Under the pieces are notes generated by a model. That model did no database searches, was not told where the DNA came from, and was given only the letters and a program-made list of their open reading frames with translations. Below are positions 46,847 through 55,816 of a stretch of 64,000 bases of DNA, in pieces. The first letter of the stretch is position 1. Each line of letters starts with the position of its first letter. A program made the translations under genes and the position numbers. The stretch is taken from NCBI GenBank assembly GCA_025331125.1, contig JAOALB010000007.1, positions 62,001-126,000 of the forward strand. Direction: 5' to 3'. The DNA comes from Mycogone perniciosa. Lineage: Eukaryota > Ascomycota > Sordariomycetes > Hypocreales > Hypocreaceae.

Positions 46847-48243
46847 ATGGCGCTTAACCGCAAATATGCGGCTCTGCCTGACCTGGTAAACTCAATCATG
46901 AAACGCACCCAGCATGGCATCTTTCTAACTTGCCCAGGACTCTGCTCCGGACATCTACGAGACCCCAGACTTGACAGATGACAACTCTACCATTCCAGTA
47001 CGCAGAAGACGACCCCCTTCTTCTGTCCGTCTGCTAATAGATGTGCCAGACGACCGCGGCACGCACTCAATCAGACGACGAATTCTACGACTTAGAGGAC
47101 GACGCCCCAAACATCTCGCGCTCACGTCTGCGAATTGACGAAGCCCGTTCTCGCTTTTCGCCCGCCCACATTGACGCTAGCGGGGCGGACTTCTCAGATC
47201 GCGTCGACGGCAAACGGAGATCGTACAAAGCATCTAGTCGCCGCCAGCGAATACTACAAGATGGCACCGAAGAGCTTGGGGATCTGTCTGATGACGACGA
47301 CGAGGAAAGCCTAGAAAGGAGAATTGCTCGCTTGAAACGAGAAGTCGAGGAAGCAAAGGACGAATATGTCAAACGAAAAACCGCATCGGCGGGAGTGGAC
47401 GATGCCCCTCCAAGTGATTCGAGATTGGAGTCGCTCAGCCAAGTCCTGGACGACTTATCCAAGCCCACCGGCATCGTTAGCACGAATAAACCTCCTCCCA
47501 CGACGTCCACAGAGTCTGATTGGCCTCTAAAAGAACCGACTGAACCGGCGGCACTGGGACCGACATACACGATCACATACGCACCAACTTACGAACAGAC
47601 CCATGCCTTGGCCAAGGCGGCGGACTTCGACCGCAGGCTCCTGATGCTAGAGAGGAGCTTGGGAATTAGCTCCTCATCTATTTCAGAAGCTGGTGAAAGC
47701 GGACTGCCGCGGGCGATGCTCCCTACACTTGACTCCCTGGAGAAACAAATCTCAACTCTTTCTCAAGCATCAACCGCCAACCTGGACGCCATCAGCCGGC
47801 GGGTACGAGCACTAGCATCTGAGCAGGACAAACTAAACGACACCCGTGAGAAGGCCAAGGCTCTACGAGAAGAGCTCGGCAAACACGTCGGGCCCAATCC
47901 AGTAGATGCTTCCGAACAAGAAGCCAAAATCAATGCCCTCTACGCTATCCTGCCGACGATCGAGAACCTCACTCCGATGCTACCCCATCTACTAGACCGG
48001 CTACGGTCACTCAGGGCCATCCATGCCGATGCAGCAACTGCTGGCCAAACGCTGGACCGGATCGAGAAGCAGCAAGCGGAGATGACGGTAGAAATCAAGC
48101 AATGGAGGGATGGTTTGGAGAAGCTAGAGGGCACAATCAAGAACGGGGACACGACCATGAAGGGCAATATGGATGTCATTGGGGGCTGGGTGAAGGAATT
48201 GGAGCAGCGATTGGAGAAGTTTACAGTTGGCATGGCTCTTTAA
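46847..48243 (+). CDS. Dynactin subunit 2 (dynamitin)
   Basis: Three exons (46847-46885, 46938-46997, 47041-48243) give 433 aa. The first two tiny exons encode the conserved N terminus MALNRKYAALPDL|DSAPDIYETPDLT, which anchors dynamitin in the dynactin shoulder. The third exon begins after STIP and contains SRSRLRIDEARSRFSPAH, FSDRVDGKRRSYK, and then long heptad-rich helices with PTYEQTHALAKAADFDRRLLML and a coiled coil to the end. Dynactin is the adaptor of cytoplasmic dynein for nuclear and vesicle movement in hyphae. The second intron is only 43 bp, the shortest in the window. An acidic region rich in DDDDEE lies near residue 115. Confidence 0.93.
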
Positions 48244-48744
48244 ATTACCAGCTTTGAAATGATACCCGAATGAGAATATTCCCAGTTTGTCGATATGTAT
48301 TTGTGAAGTGGTTTCTCACTCAACCGGCATGGTGTAAATACAGTGAGCTTGAGGAGCTTGAGGAGCTTGAGAGTGGCCCACCCAATCACGTGGACCGACT
48401 TGAGCTTGGCTATTTAATCTCGCTGGTCGCCCAGATTCTTTCCATTTCTTCAACAGCAGCAGGCTTTTCTTCCAATATTGCCGCGCACGATATGGTAAGC
48501 AAATTTACTTCCTTTCTCATTTTCACTGTCTACCATGATGCTCAAAATTAGCATGTATTACCTGATTGCTCATTGATGTAATACTTTATCACCAAGATCT
48601 CTGATCCACCCTTCTTCGTTTGCCTCAACCACTTGCAAAACTACCACGGAAAGCATTTCAGCTAACAGCTTTTCAAGCATCGTTAGAAACCCCTCAGTCC
48701 CCGAGTAGATAAAATCCCTATATATTTCTCCCCTTGCTTCTGCG
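48244..48744. other. Intergenic region (501 bp)
   Basis: Promoter and leader of the molybdopterin synthase small-subunit gene. There is a 9-bp imperfect direct repeat (GAGCTTGAG units) at about 48343-48374 and a possible non-coding leader intron donor at 48492, not proven. Confidence 0.45.
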
Positions 48745-49038
48745 ATGGCATCCACCCCAAAGGCCCCGGTGGGCCACTTCAACGTGCTGTACTTTGCCAG
48801 CGCCAGCTCCTACACGGGGAAAGACCATGAAGCTTTGCCCGCGCCGCTGCCACTGAAAAACCTCTTCGCCGAGCTAGAAGCGAGGTATCCTGGCATCAAG
48901 GCCAAGATCCTCGGGTCTTGTTTGGTGACGGTCAACCTCGAGTATGTAGATGTTTCTAGCGATGACGGCGAGGCTGGTGGGGTTGTGATCCGGGAAACGG
49001 ATGAAGTTGCCATAATACCACCGGTCAGCTCGGGGTGA
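48745..49038 (+). CDS. Molybdopterin synthase sulfur carrier subunit (MOCS2A/CnxG)
   Basis: A single exon of 97 aa with the ubiquitin-like MoaD fold. The first strand is FNVLYFASASSYTG, the helix region is LPLKNLFAELEARYPGIKAKI, and the tail is VVIRETDEVAIIPPVSSG. The DEVAIIPPVS segment is the family signature before the C-terminal glycine that becomes a thiocarboxylate and donates sulfur to precursor Z in molybdenum cofactor synthesis, needed for nitrate reductase and xanthine dehydrogenase. The last two residues are Ser-Gly rather than the Gly-Gly common in bacteria. It ends only 98 bp from the stop of the oppositely oriented PSI-domain gene. Confidence 0.92.
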   Translation: MASTPKAPVGHFNVLYFASASSYTGKDHEALPAPLPLKNLFAELEARYPGIKAKILGSCLVTVNLEYVDVSSDDGEAGGVVIRETDEVAIIPPVSSG

Positions 49039-49136
49039 AGAACGCAAAACCATGCCTTGATGCACGCCGTCTTTCTGTGTGCTCTGCTGTAGCTGTGTAT
49101 GATCCAGTCCAGGATTTGATCCCGCTGGCAAGGGTT

Positions 49137-49702
49137 TCAAGATATTTGATCTCCATGTCTCTCCGGCAACAGCTGATCTCGCTCTGGGTCAAGACTCTTG
49201 CGCGTAAAGACTCCCCTCCAGCGAGTTCTCCATCCAGAGCCCCAATTCGGCTTGTTCTTAGCCAGTCTCCTCCACCTCCGAAAGACAAGCACAACCAGAC
49301 CAAGAAGCAAGATTGCAACAACGGTAGACACAACCGACACAATGGCAGTCAAGCTCGTAATCGACGAAACGTTGCACCCCAACGGCCTCGTCCGGACTTC
49401 CCACCGCTCAGCCCAATGCGGACATAGGTTCTCATCATAAGCCGGAGCCAGCAGCGGTATTCTATGCGTATTCGGCACACAGGACCATGTCTATGCAGCA
49501 ATAAGCAACATGAACATAAACATACGACGTCCTTCTCATTTTCACTTACATAGGGACACCAACTACACTGCTCACTGTCCAGACACCCTCCGCAGGTCTG
49601 CTGAGCCCAGCATCGCTGCAGATGCTCCCGCTGACCCTCTGCGACCGAAAAGTTGCTGCGGAAAGCCTCAATCGTCGCGCGGTCTAGGCTGCGTGGATCC
49701 AT
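49137..49702 (-). CDS. PSI-domain single-pass membrane protein
   Basis: Two exons, 49702-49550 and 49490-49137, give 168 aa. A Cys-rich PSI-like segment covers about residues 30-75: RCWAQQTCGGCLDSEQCSWC, then across the splice PYTWSCVPNTHRIPL, and later CPHWAERWEVRTRPLGC. Eight Cys residues are available for disulfides. A transmembrane helix follows (about 90-118, SLTAIVSVVSTVVAILLLGL), then a basic cytoplasmic tail (FRRWRRLAKNKP) ending in charged residues. No N-terminal signal peptide is seen, so membrane insertion must rely on the internal helix. This is a known conserved fungal protein type of unknown function, probably in the ER or vacuolar membrane. Confidence 0.82.
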
Positions 49703-50152
49703 TGCGGAAGTCGAAACGGGCCAATTTCATCGACTAGATTTGGTAGCAGAAAGGTAGATAATGTACACAGACAGGATCAGTAGATGCCAAATTGATGTTT
49801 GCTTTATTGTATCTGCTGGACGTCAGAAACGCTTGGCACTATCTCGACATGTGCGGGGAAGGAAGGAAGGAAGGAAGGAATGAAGGAAGCGCGCGCTCAG
49901 CCACACCAGCATTTGAACCTCAACCGTCTCAAAGTAATTCCATTCCACAGACGCATTTACAGAAGAAGCAGGAAGAAGTCAGCTGGCCATCTCAGGTCGC
50001 ATCTGGCAATGTCACAGAAGACGTCACAACGGAAATACAATGGGTGCCTTCTATATATACCTGAAGAGAAGCAGTCTCTAACATTACACACAACCAGCAT
50101 AATATATACATGTCGTTAGGGATCAATTATCGCCCTGGCAAGGTCTATCCCA
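49703..50152. other. Intergenic region (450 bp)
   Basis: Promoter of the PSI-domain gene and 3' sequence of the 777-aa gene. It contains a GGAA microsatellite at 49857-49889. No gene is seen. Confidence 0.55.
49857..49889 (+). repeat. GGAA microsatellite
   Basis: Seven GGAA units with one interruption (GAATGAAG) in intergenic DNA. Confidence 0.85.
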
Positions 50153-52486
50153 TCAGGCAGCCATGCCAGCCTTTCCAAGCTCTCGAGACTGGCGGACTTG
50201 CCGCTTTAGTTTCCTCATATTCGACCGCCTTTGCTTTGCTCCTCGACTGCTGTCCTCGCCAGAACGAATATCACGGAGAGTTTCAAGCATCATGAGGTCT
50301 GCCAGGAACCGACGTATTCGCAGGCCAGTTTTGCTCCGAACAAAAGAGTCAACTTCCTCGTCACAGGCCGCTGATGCAGCAATATGCAAACCCCTGAGCA
50401 CATCTCGATCCACAATTTCGTCGTCGTAGTCATCATCCGTCGTCGACTGAACACTATCTTGAGTTGATGATGTTCTCGTAGGTATATTGGGCCGGGCATT
50501 CGCTCCAGTAGAAACACCCCTGCTGCTTCGACAGCATACCCCAATATGGTCGGGATCGAAGCTCAGACGAGGCTGTTCAGAATTACGTCCCGACTTTGAA
50601 GCTCTCATGTGACAAGTTGGACTCCCATCATTGATGAATTCCGAATTCAGCCGATCTGCTCTTGGAAATTCCTCGGCAATCTTGCGAGCAGGCAGACTCT
50701 GGAACGGTCGCCTGTACTGATTCTGTTCTCTCTCCGTCATCAACCGGGTAGTATCCAGGGGTTGGATAGTTTGCGCACGGCTGGTGCGTGTTTGCGGATA
50801 ATCAGTGTCCTTGTAACTCGGTTCGCCATCATAGTGTCCACCACGACAAGCCTCAACATATGGATTGTCACGCGGCAAGGTCATAGATGGTCGGCGAAGG
50901 CCAGTTGCCTTTAGTTGCGGTTTCAACCTAACAGAATTGCACTTTGCTTTTGCCCGGGCCGCCTCGCGCCTTTCCGCCTCGCCTGGTCTGCCATGGATAT
51001 GACGCGGGCTTCGGGGAGCCGATTCACCTCTTGAGCGAGGTTCCTTTCCTCGATTAGGAAGCGCAGGTGGTGCCGGTTTTGGCGGCGGAGTTGGGGGTCT
51101 GTCTCTGTCTACCATGGATACAGGCATCCTAGAAACGGGATTGCTAGTGGCAGGTCGAAAGTGCGCCCACTCCCCATCAGCCACTGACTCATCGTCCGTC
51201 GGAAAGCATGACAAGCAATGAGACTTGGGCTTTTTCTCCTTTTCCTTCTTCTCTTTCTTTCTGGCAAGCCGCCGCCTCTGTTTCCGAATCGGCGCCTCAT
51301 CAATAAGAGCATATCTCCACTCATCCATATCCTGTGAAGGGGCGAATGATATCTCACTGATGGATTCCAGACTTTCATCCTTTTCCTGATGTCCGTCGAA
51401 CCATGGTATTTGTGTTTTTCTGATCCCCCCAAATAGTCGAGACCGGCGAGTTCCTTGGGATGCCACAGCTCTAGTGATATAAGAAGATGGGAAACGGGGC
51501 CTCTGATCCTTTGATGTTACCGCCAGACCTGCTGCCTTAAATTCAGGGCGAAAGGGAAGGAGTGGTGATACAGTGCGCAACGATGTTCCAGATTTCGCTG
51601 GTGTTGGGGGAGGTTTAGTGACTTTCCCGGAGGCTTTAGTCTTTTCTACGTAACTCTGAAGGTCTTCTGTGAAATGATCTAGTGAACTCGATCGATTAGC
51701 GGCCCGTGGGTTGTTCGTATGTCGACTCGTGGGCACCGCTTTCGACTCTCGGGGACTCCTTTCGCTTCGATCGCTAGTTGATGTCACCGCAAACAACCGA
51801 AGCTGCTGACAGATACTCCTGGATATTGCCTCCACAAGAGCCGAATCGATAGAAGTGTGCTTCGAGGCGCTCGCAAGGTCAGCTGCCCCATCAAGGAACC
51901 AGCCACGCGAGGAACGAGAGTTTCTGAACTGTGGGGGAGCCAATCTCCTCTGAGGGAATGAGACATCCTTCGGAGCACAAGCCTGCTCCCTGGGATTTGC
52001 AGTTACTGCAGCACCCGATGGCAAGTGGACATCGCCCACACCTGTGGTGACTGGTGTAATAGAGGGTTTTTGTTGGTGAGGGGCGGCTTTTGAGGGTGGC
52101 ATCGGGAAAGAGTCCAAGTCAACAGATAGCTCGGACGGTTCCCAAGAAGGATCGACAAAGGAGGCCACATCGGAGGAAGAGCCGGAGGCCACATGAAGTG
52201 ACACTCTTTTGGGCAATTCACGTATTCGATATGAACTAGCGTCAATATATTTTGTGTCATGAACTTGTTGGGGATTACTCCCGTGTGTTGGACGAGGGCA
52301 GCTCGCCGTGGTGGAGAGCTTTCGAGCCGGATTACGGACTCGGGTAGGGCGCCTAGAAAGAACAACAACACGGGATCTCGGGCGTGATCTTTGAAACGAT
52401 ACCATTCGTGGGGTTTCGTAGTGCATAGTATTGCGAGCTTTGGGCAAGGAAGAAGATGCCTCAGGGATAGACGCTGACGTAGCCAT
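50153..52486 (-). CDS. Protein of unknown function, 777 aa, disordered with a helical C terminus
   Basis: One uninterrupted exon; the start is the ATG at 52486 (MATSASIPEAS). I do not recognise the family. Most of the chain is Ser/Arg/Pro-rich and likely disordered. Visible features: a basic stretch RKQRRRLARKKEKKEKEKK around residue 375, which could be a nuclear signal, followed closely by HCLSCFP; a Pro-rich segment RPPTPPPKPAPPALPNRG of SH3-ligand type; many Arg-Ser-rich words that could be kinase sites; and a predicted helical C terminus of about 100 residues (DRDVLRGLHIAASAACDEEV, then KTGLRIRRFLADLMMLETLR) that looks ordered and is probably the conserved part. A scaffold or regulatory role is conceivable but nothing shows it. 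Confidence 0.75.
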   Translation of the reverse strand: MATSASIPEASSSLPKARNTMHYETPRMVSFQRSRPRSRVVVLSRRPTRVRNPARKLSTTASCPRPTHGSNPQQVHDTKYIDASSYRIRELPKRVSLHVASGSSSDVASFVDPSWEPSELSVDLDSFPMPPSKAAPHQQKPSITPVTTGVGDVHLPSGAAVTANPREQACAPKDVSFPQRRLAPPQFRNSRSSRGWFLDGAADLASASKHTSIDSALVEAISRSICQQLRLFAVTSTSDRSERSPRESKAVPTSRHTNNPRAANRSSSLDHFTEDLQSYVEKTKASGKVTKPPPTPAKSGTSLRTVSPLLPFRPEFKAAGLAVTSKDQRPRFPSSYITRAVASQGTRRSRLFGGIRKTQIPWFDGHQEKDESLESISEISFAPSQDMDEWRYALIDEAPIRKQRRRLARKKEKKEKEKKPKSHCLSCFPTDDESVADGEWAHFRPATSNPVSRMPVSMVDRDRPPTPPPKPAPPALPNRGKEPRSRGESAPRSPRHIHGRPGEAERREAARAKAKCNSVRLKPQLKATGLRRPSMTLPRDNPYVEACRGGHYDGEPSYKDTDYPQTRTSRAQTIQPLDTTRLMTEREQNQYRRPFQSLPARKIAEEFPRADRLNSEFINDGSPTCHMRASKSGRNSEQPRLSFDPDHIGVCCRSSRGVSTGANARPNIPTRTSSTQDSVQSTTDDDYDDEIVDRDVLRGLHIAASAACDEEVDSFVRSKTGLRIRRFLADLMMLETLRDIRSGEDSSRGAKQRRSNMRKLKRQVRQSRELGKAGMAA

Positions 52487-52793
52487 TGAACAAGGGTGGT
52501 CGGATCCAAATATCGAGAACCTTTCCAAGTGAAGCTATTCAAGAATGCGGAGAGTAGTTGCGGTGATGTTTGTTTAGTAAGATGGAGAAGATGTTATTCG
52601 GGGGCAGCCTAGGCATGAAGAGTCTCGCGCAGCACGACGCATCGCAACAGACGGGTGAAAGAGGGAGAGGCCATTGTTCCAGGCGGTTGAGTAAGGTACA
52701 ACCGAAAGAGACGTCCCCGGGGAGTGACAGCCATGATTTGAGCCATCGCGATTGCTAGCCATGGCCGGCCGTGTAGGTTAGGGCCCCAGGTTC
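52487..52793. other. Short intergenic region (307 bp)
   Basis: Promoter of the 777-aa protein gene and 3' sequence of the SDHAF1-like gene. Nothing else is seen. Confidence 0.55.
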
Positions 52794-53158
52794 CTACCTG
52801 ATATCTTTGATGCCAGGGGATGAGTAAACGTCGAGCTGCCGCCGGCCTTTACGAAGCAAAAACTCAATCGCAGCAAAATCGCGCTTGTCAATGGCTAAAT
52901 TTTTAGAAAACTCGGTCCTGGAGGTGACTGATTAGCCTTGAAACGTGGGCAAAAAAGAACCCCTTTGTCAATATCTAATTGTGCTCACCTCGCAAACTGC
53001 TCAAAATGAGGCCGAGAGCCCTTTCCACGGATCGCATCATCAGTAGGCGTCTTTAAGTGAGATTGTGGCGGTGCACCCACTTGTGGCTTCTTACGGCACT
53101 CGCGGAGGCAATGGCGATACAAGGCCAGGACCTCTTTCTGTAGGCCCGAGAGACGCAT
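52794..53158 (-). CDS. Succinate dehydrogenase assembly factor 1 (SDHAF1/Sdh6), LYR protein
   Basis: Two short exons, 53158-52989 and 52917-52794, give 97 aa. The first reads MRLSGLQKEVLALYRHCLRE and so carries the L-Y-R tripeptide at residues 13-15 with the following basic helix. The splice joins HFEQFAR to TEFSKNLAIDKRDFAAIEFL, continuing LRKGRRQLDVYSSPGIKDIR. This order (LYR helix, FA[RK]xEF, D[KR]xDFxxIEYLLRxGxxQL) is that of SDHAF1/Sdh6, the mitochondrial matrix factor that helps insert or protect the iron-sulfur subunit of complex II. Compared with shorter relatives a stretch of about 25 residues (VGAPPQSHLKTPTDDAIRG) separates the LYR helix from the second helix. Both exons are below the length that simple open-frame searches report. 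Confidence 0.88.
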
Positions 53159-53706
53159 TTTGTGTTGAGGAGTTGAATAGCATCCAGTCCGTTGTCATGA
53201 AGAGTACGGAGTAGACTGAAGATTGATCCATCAGCTCCGGTAATATTGCTCGGAGATGGATGTCCTAAGGGCCCGTATTTCTAGAAATTAGGCCAATGGA
53301 TAAGAGTGCCTTATCTGAATGCAAACACCTCGATATTTGAGATTGTTAAATGTACAAACTTGGGATACATACTTGTATGTATATTATTCACATTGTTCAA
53401 ACATGACTCAGTTACCACCAACTCAATAGCTAATAGCTATACTCCGGCAAGTCCGGATGATATGCGAATATGTCCGTGAAGGCCAACCGGAGCCATCGGA
53501 GGAGCTCGTGTGGAGGCGGATCGAGAATCCGGGGATAAATGGCCAATGCGATGATACCATCAGCGCCATTACTAATGAAAGGGGGTTGACGACAGTACGA
53601 TTAATGACATGGATCAAGTAGCTGTTAGCAAGCTTACATCCCTGCTCTTATTTCCATTCTACTCGTGCTCGTACAATTCTCGGGATTCAAGTGAACGACA
53701 CAAACA
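53159..53706. other. Divergent intergenic region (548 bp)
   Basis: Promoter space between the SDHAF1-like and fumarylacetoacetase-family genes. A GTAC-GGA-GTAG near copy lies at about 53204-53214. No gene is seen. Confidence 0.55.
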
Positions 53707-54836
53707 ATGGCTACCAAGTTCACTGTAGGTGAAGCTCCAGTCAATTGATGGGCCAACGTAATTCATTGACTGACATCTCTAACAGCGACTCGTCCGCTTC
53801 CTTGCCAGAGATGGCCACACGTACTACGGCGATGCCATACTGCCCCGGGGAGTGAGCGATATCGCCAAAGCTCAACGAGCGCGTATCATCAAGGGCGACA
53901 TTTTCGGCGATCACCGTGTCACAGACCAAGAAGTCGGCATCCGCCTCTTGTTGTCCCCCCTCGCGCAATCTGACGTTAGGACTGTCCGGTGCTTGGGATT
54001 AAACTATGCCAAGCACGCCAAAGAAACAGGCATGCCTGAGCCACAGCACCCAATCCTGTTCTATAAGCCGGTTACCGCGCTGAATGGCCCGTCTGACCCC
54101 ATCCCCATCCCCCAAATGGCACAGGAGGGCACAGGCCTGGACTACGAGTGTGAGCTCGTCGTTGTGATCGGTAAGAGAGGCGCAAACATTTCAGAGGCGG
54201 AGGCTCTCGATCATGTCCTGGGCTATGCCGTTGGCAACGACGTGTCCCACCGAGACTGGCAAATCAAGCTCGGAGGGAGTCAATGGTCGCACGGCAAGGG
54301 CTTTGACGGCTGGGCTCCGTTTGGGCCCGGAATTGTGACAGGAGAGGTCATCAAGGATCCCCAATCTCTCAAGATCTGGACCAAGGTCAACGGAAAGACT
54401 TATCAGGTATATCAAGGTCCACATGAGGCACTGTTACTGTGAAGCAGCTGACAATGAATAAGGACGGCAACACCTCAGACATGATATTCGGTGTGCGAAA
54501 GGCGGTTGCGTTCCTCAGCCGAGGCGTCACACTCATGCCTGGAGACGTTATCTTCACCGGAACGTAAGTATACTCTTTTGGCGACATTTGGAAGTAGAAT
54601 GGAGAGGCCCGAGTTGACACGGTAATAGTCCCCCGGGAGTGGCATTGGGTCAAAAGACGCCTGTATGGCTCAAGCATGGCGACGTCGTCGAAGTAGGGCT
54701 CGAGCACGTTGGAACCTGGTACGTGCACCTGCTTTTGGTTTCGGTGTTGTTTGAGGAGTAAGGCAATGCTAACCTTTTGTGTGACCGAAACAGCACAAAC
54801 AGGGTGGAGTTTGACGTTCCCAAGGCCAAGATTTAG
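53707..54836 (+). CDS. Fumarylacetoacetate hydrolase-family protein (FAHD1-like)
   Basis: Five exons (53707-53724, 53786-54406, 54463-54563, 54629-54718, 54794-54836) give 290 aa. The first exon holds only MATKFT. The family core is complete: VRCLGLNYAKHAKETGMPEP, PILFYKPVTALNGPSDPI, LDYECELVVVIGK with the two metal-binding Glu, AVGNDVSHRDWQ with the Asp ligand, HGKGFDGWAPFGPGIV, and after the splice MIFGVRKAVAFLSRGVTLMP, FTGTPPGVALG and the C-terminal VEFDVPKAKI. Members of this branch (FAHD1/FAHD2, YcgM) cleave or decarboxylate acylpyruvates or oxaloacetate in mitochondria or cytosol. It is not the 420-aa tyrosine-pathway enzyme. The substrate cannot be fixed from sequence alone. Confidence 0.94.
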
Positions 54837-55816
54837 AGAGCTTCCTGAGGATCGCATTATGGTGAAGATGACCCCCGTTCGTGGATATGCAGACGTATCT
54901 CGATGTCTCTTTTCATTCTGTATGTTTGTTTATGTCGTTTCCCTTAACTTTCAGTGGCCTGTTCTTTGCATGCATACGAAGTAGTCTTTCTGATATGGCT
55001 GTGAGATTGTGCATGTGCGGTTCTGGGCGCCCACGTGCGGGCTTTCAATGGAAACCGATAACTAAGCCAAGCCATATTGGAATCAGCCTTCAGCAGGCGT
55101 GCTGTTCTCGGGCGAGAACGGGAATCCAAGCCGTCTTAGCCAGAGTGATGATATCCGTAGACATTTCCTTCCAGCGCTATCCGTTTCGTTTAGACCAGTG
55201 TTATGCCAATGACGAGGCCGGATTAGCTTGGATACAGCTAGAAGAGTGCTACAAAACGCCTCACCCGTTCCATTCCCTGAGTGATTAATATCGTGTACTT
55301 CGTACTCTATTATCAAGTCCGCTGAATTCCGTTGGTGAAAACGCCCATGTGCTCTTTGCAGTGGCTGAGAGCGCACTAATGTTCAGCTGCAGCGCCCTCC
55401 ACCTCCCACTAACATGAACTGCTCCGTATTAGTATGGACGACAGAGAGCTGGGCCTGGATCTACGCCTATCCTTGGAGTATGGGCACTCCCTGGCGCCTC
55501 GTGACTGCAATCCAGCCATGTTCCGCCTTGGGCCTGCTGGGGGCTGATTCGACAGGCTATAGGATGCCTTGTTTAGCAACAGCCTGCAGCCCTGCCGCCC
55601 TGCAGCTCTCAGTTAAGAGGGGGGGGGGTCTGCATCTTAAGAAGTGAGGATGCGAGTCATTAACCACACTGATTGATGTCATGATATGTTGTGTTACGTT
55701 TGTTGCGATGTCATGATCCTTCTTGTTCCTTTATTGATTCGGCACTGTCCCGTTGAAAGGCGTTTACTGCCCCTTACTGCTGCAGATTGCTGTTCAGTCA
55801 GGCTTTACTTAAGATC
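54837..55816. other. Intergenic region (980 bp)
   Basis: No supported gene. It contains an exact GTAC-TTC-GTAC at 55295-55305 and a G-run at about 55619-55627. The 3' part is the RBR gene promoter. Confidence 0.55.
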
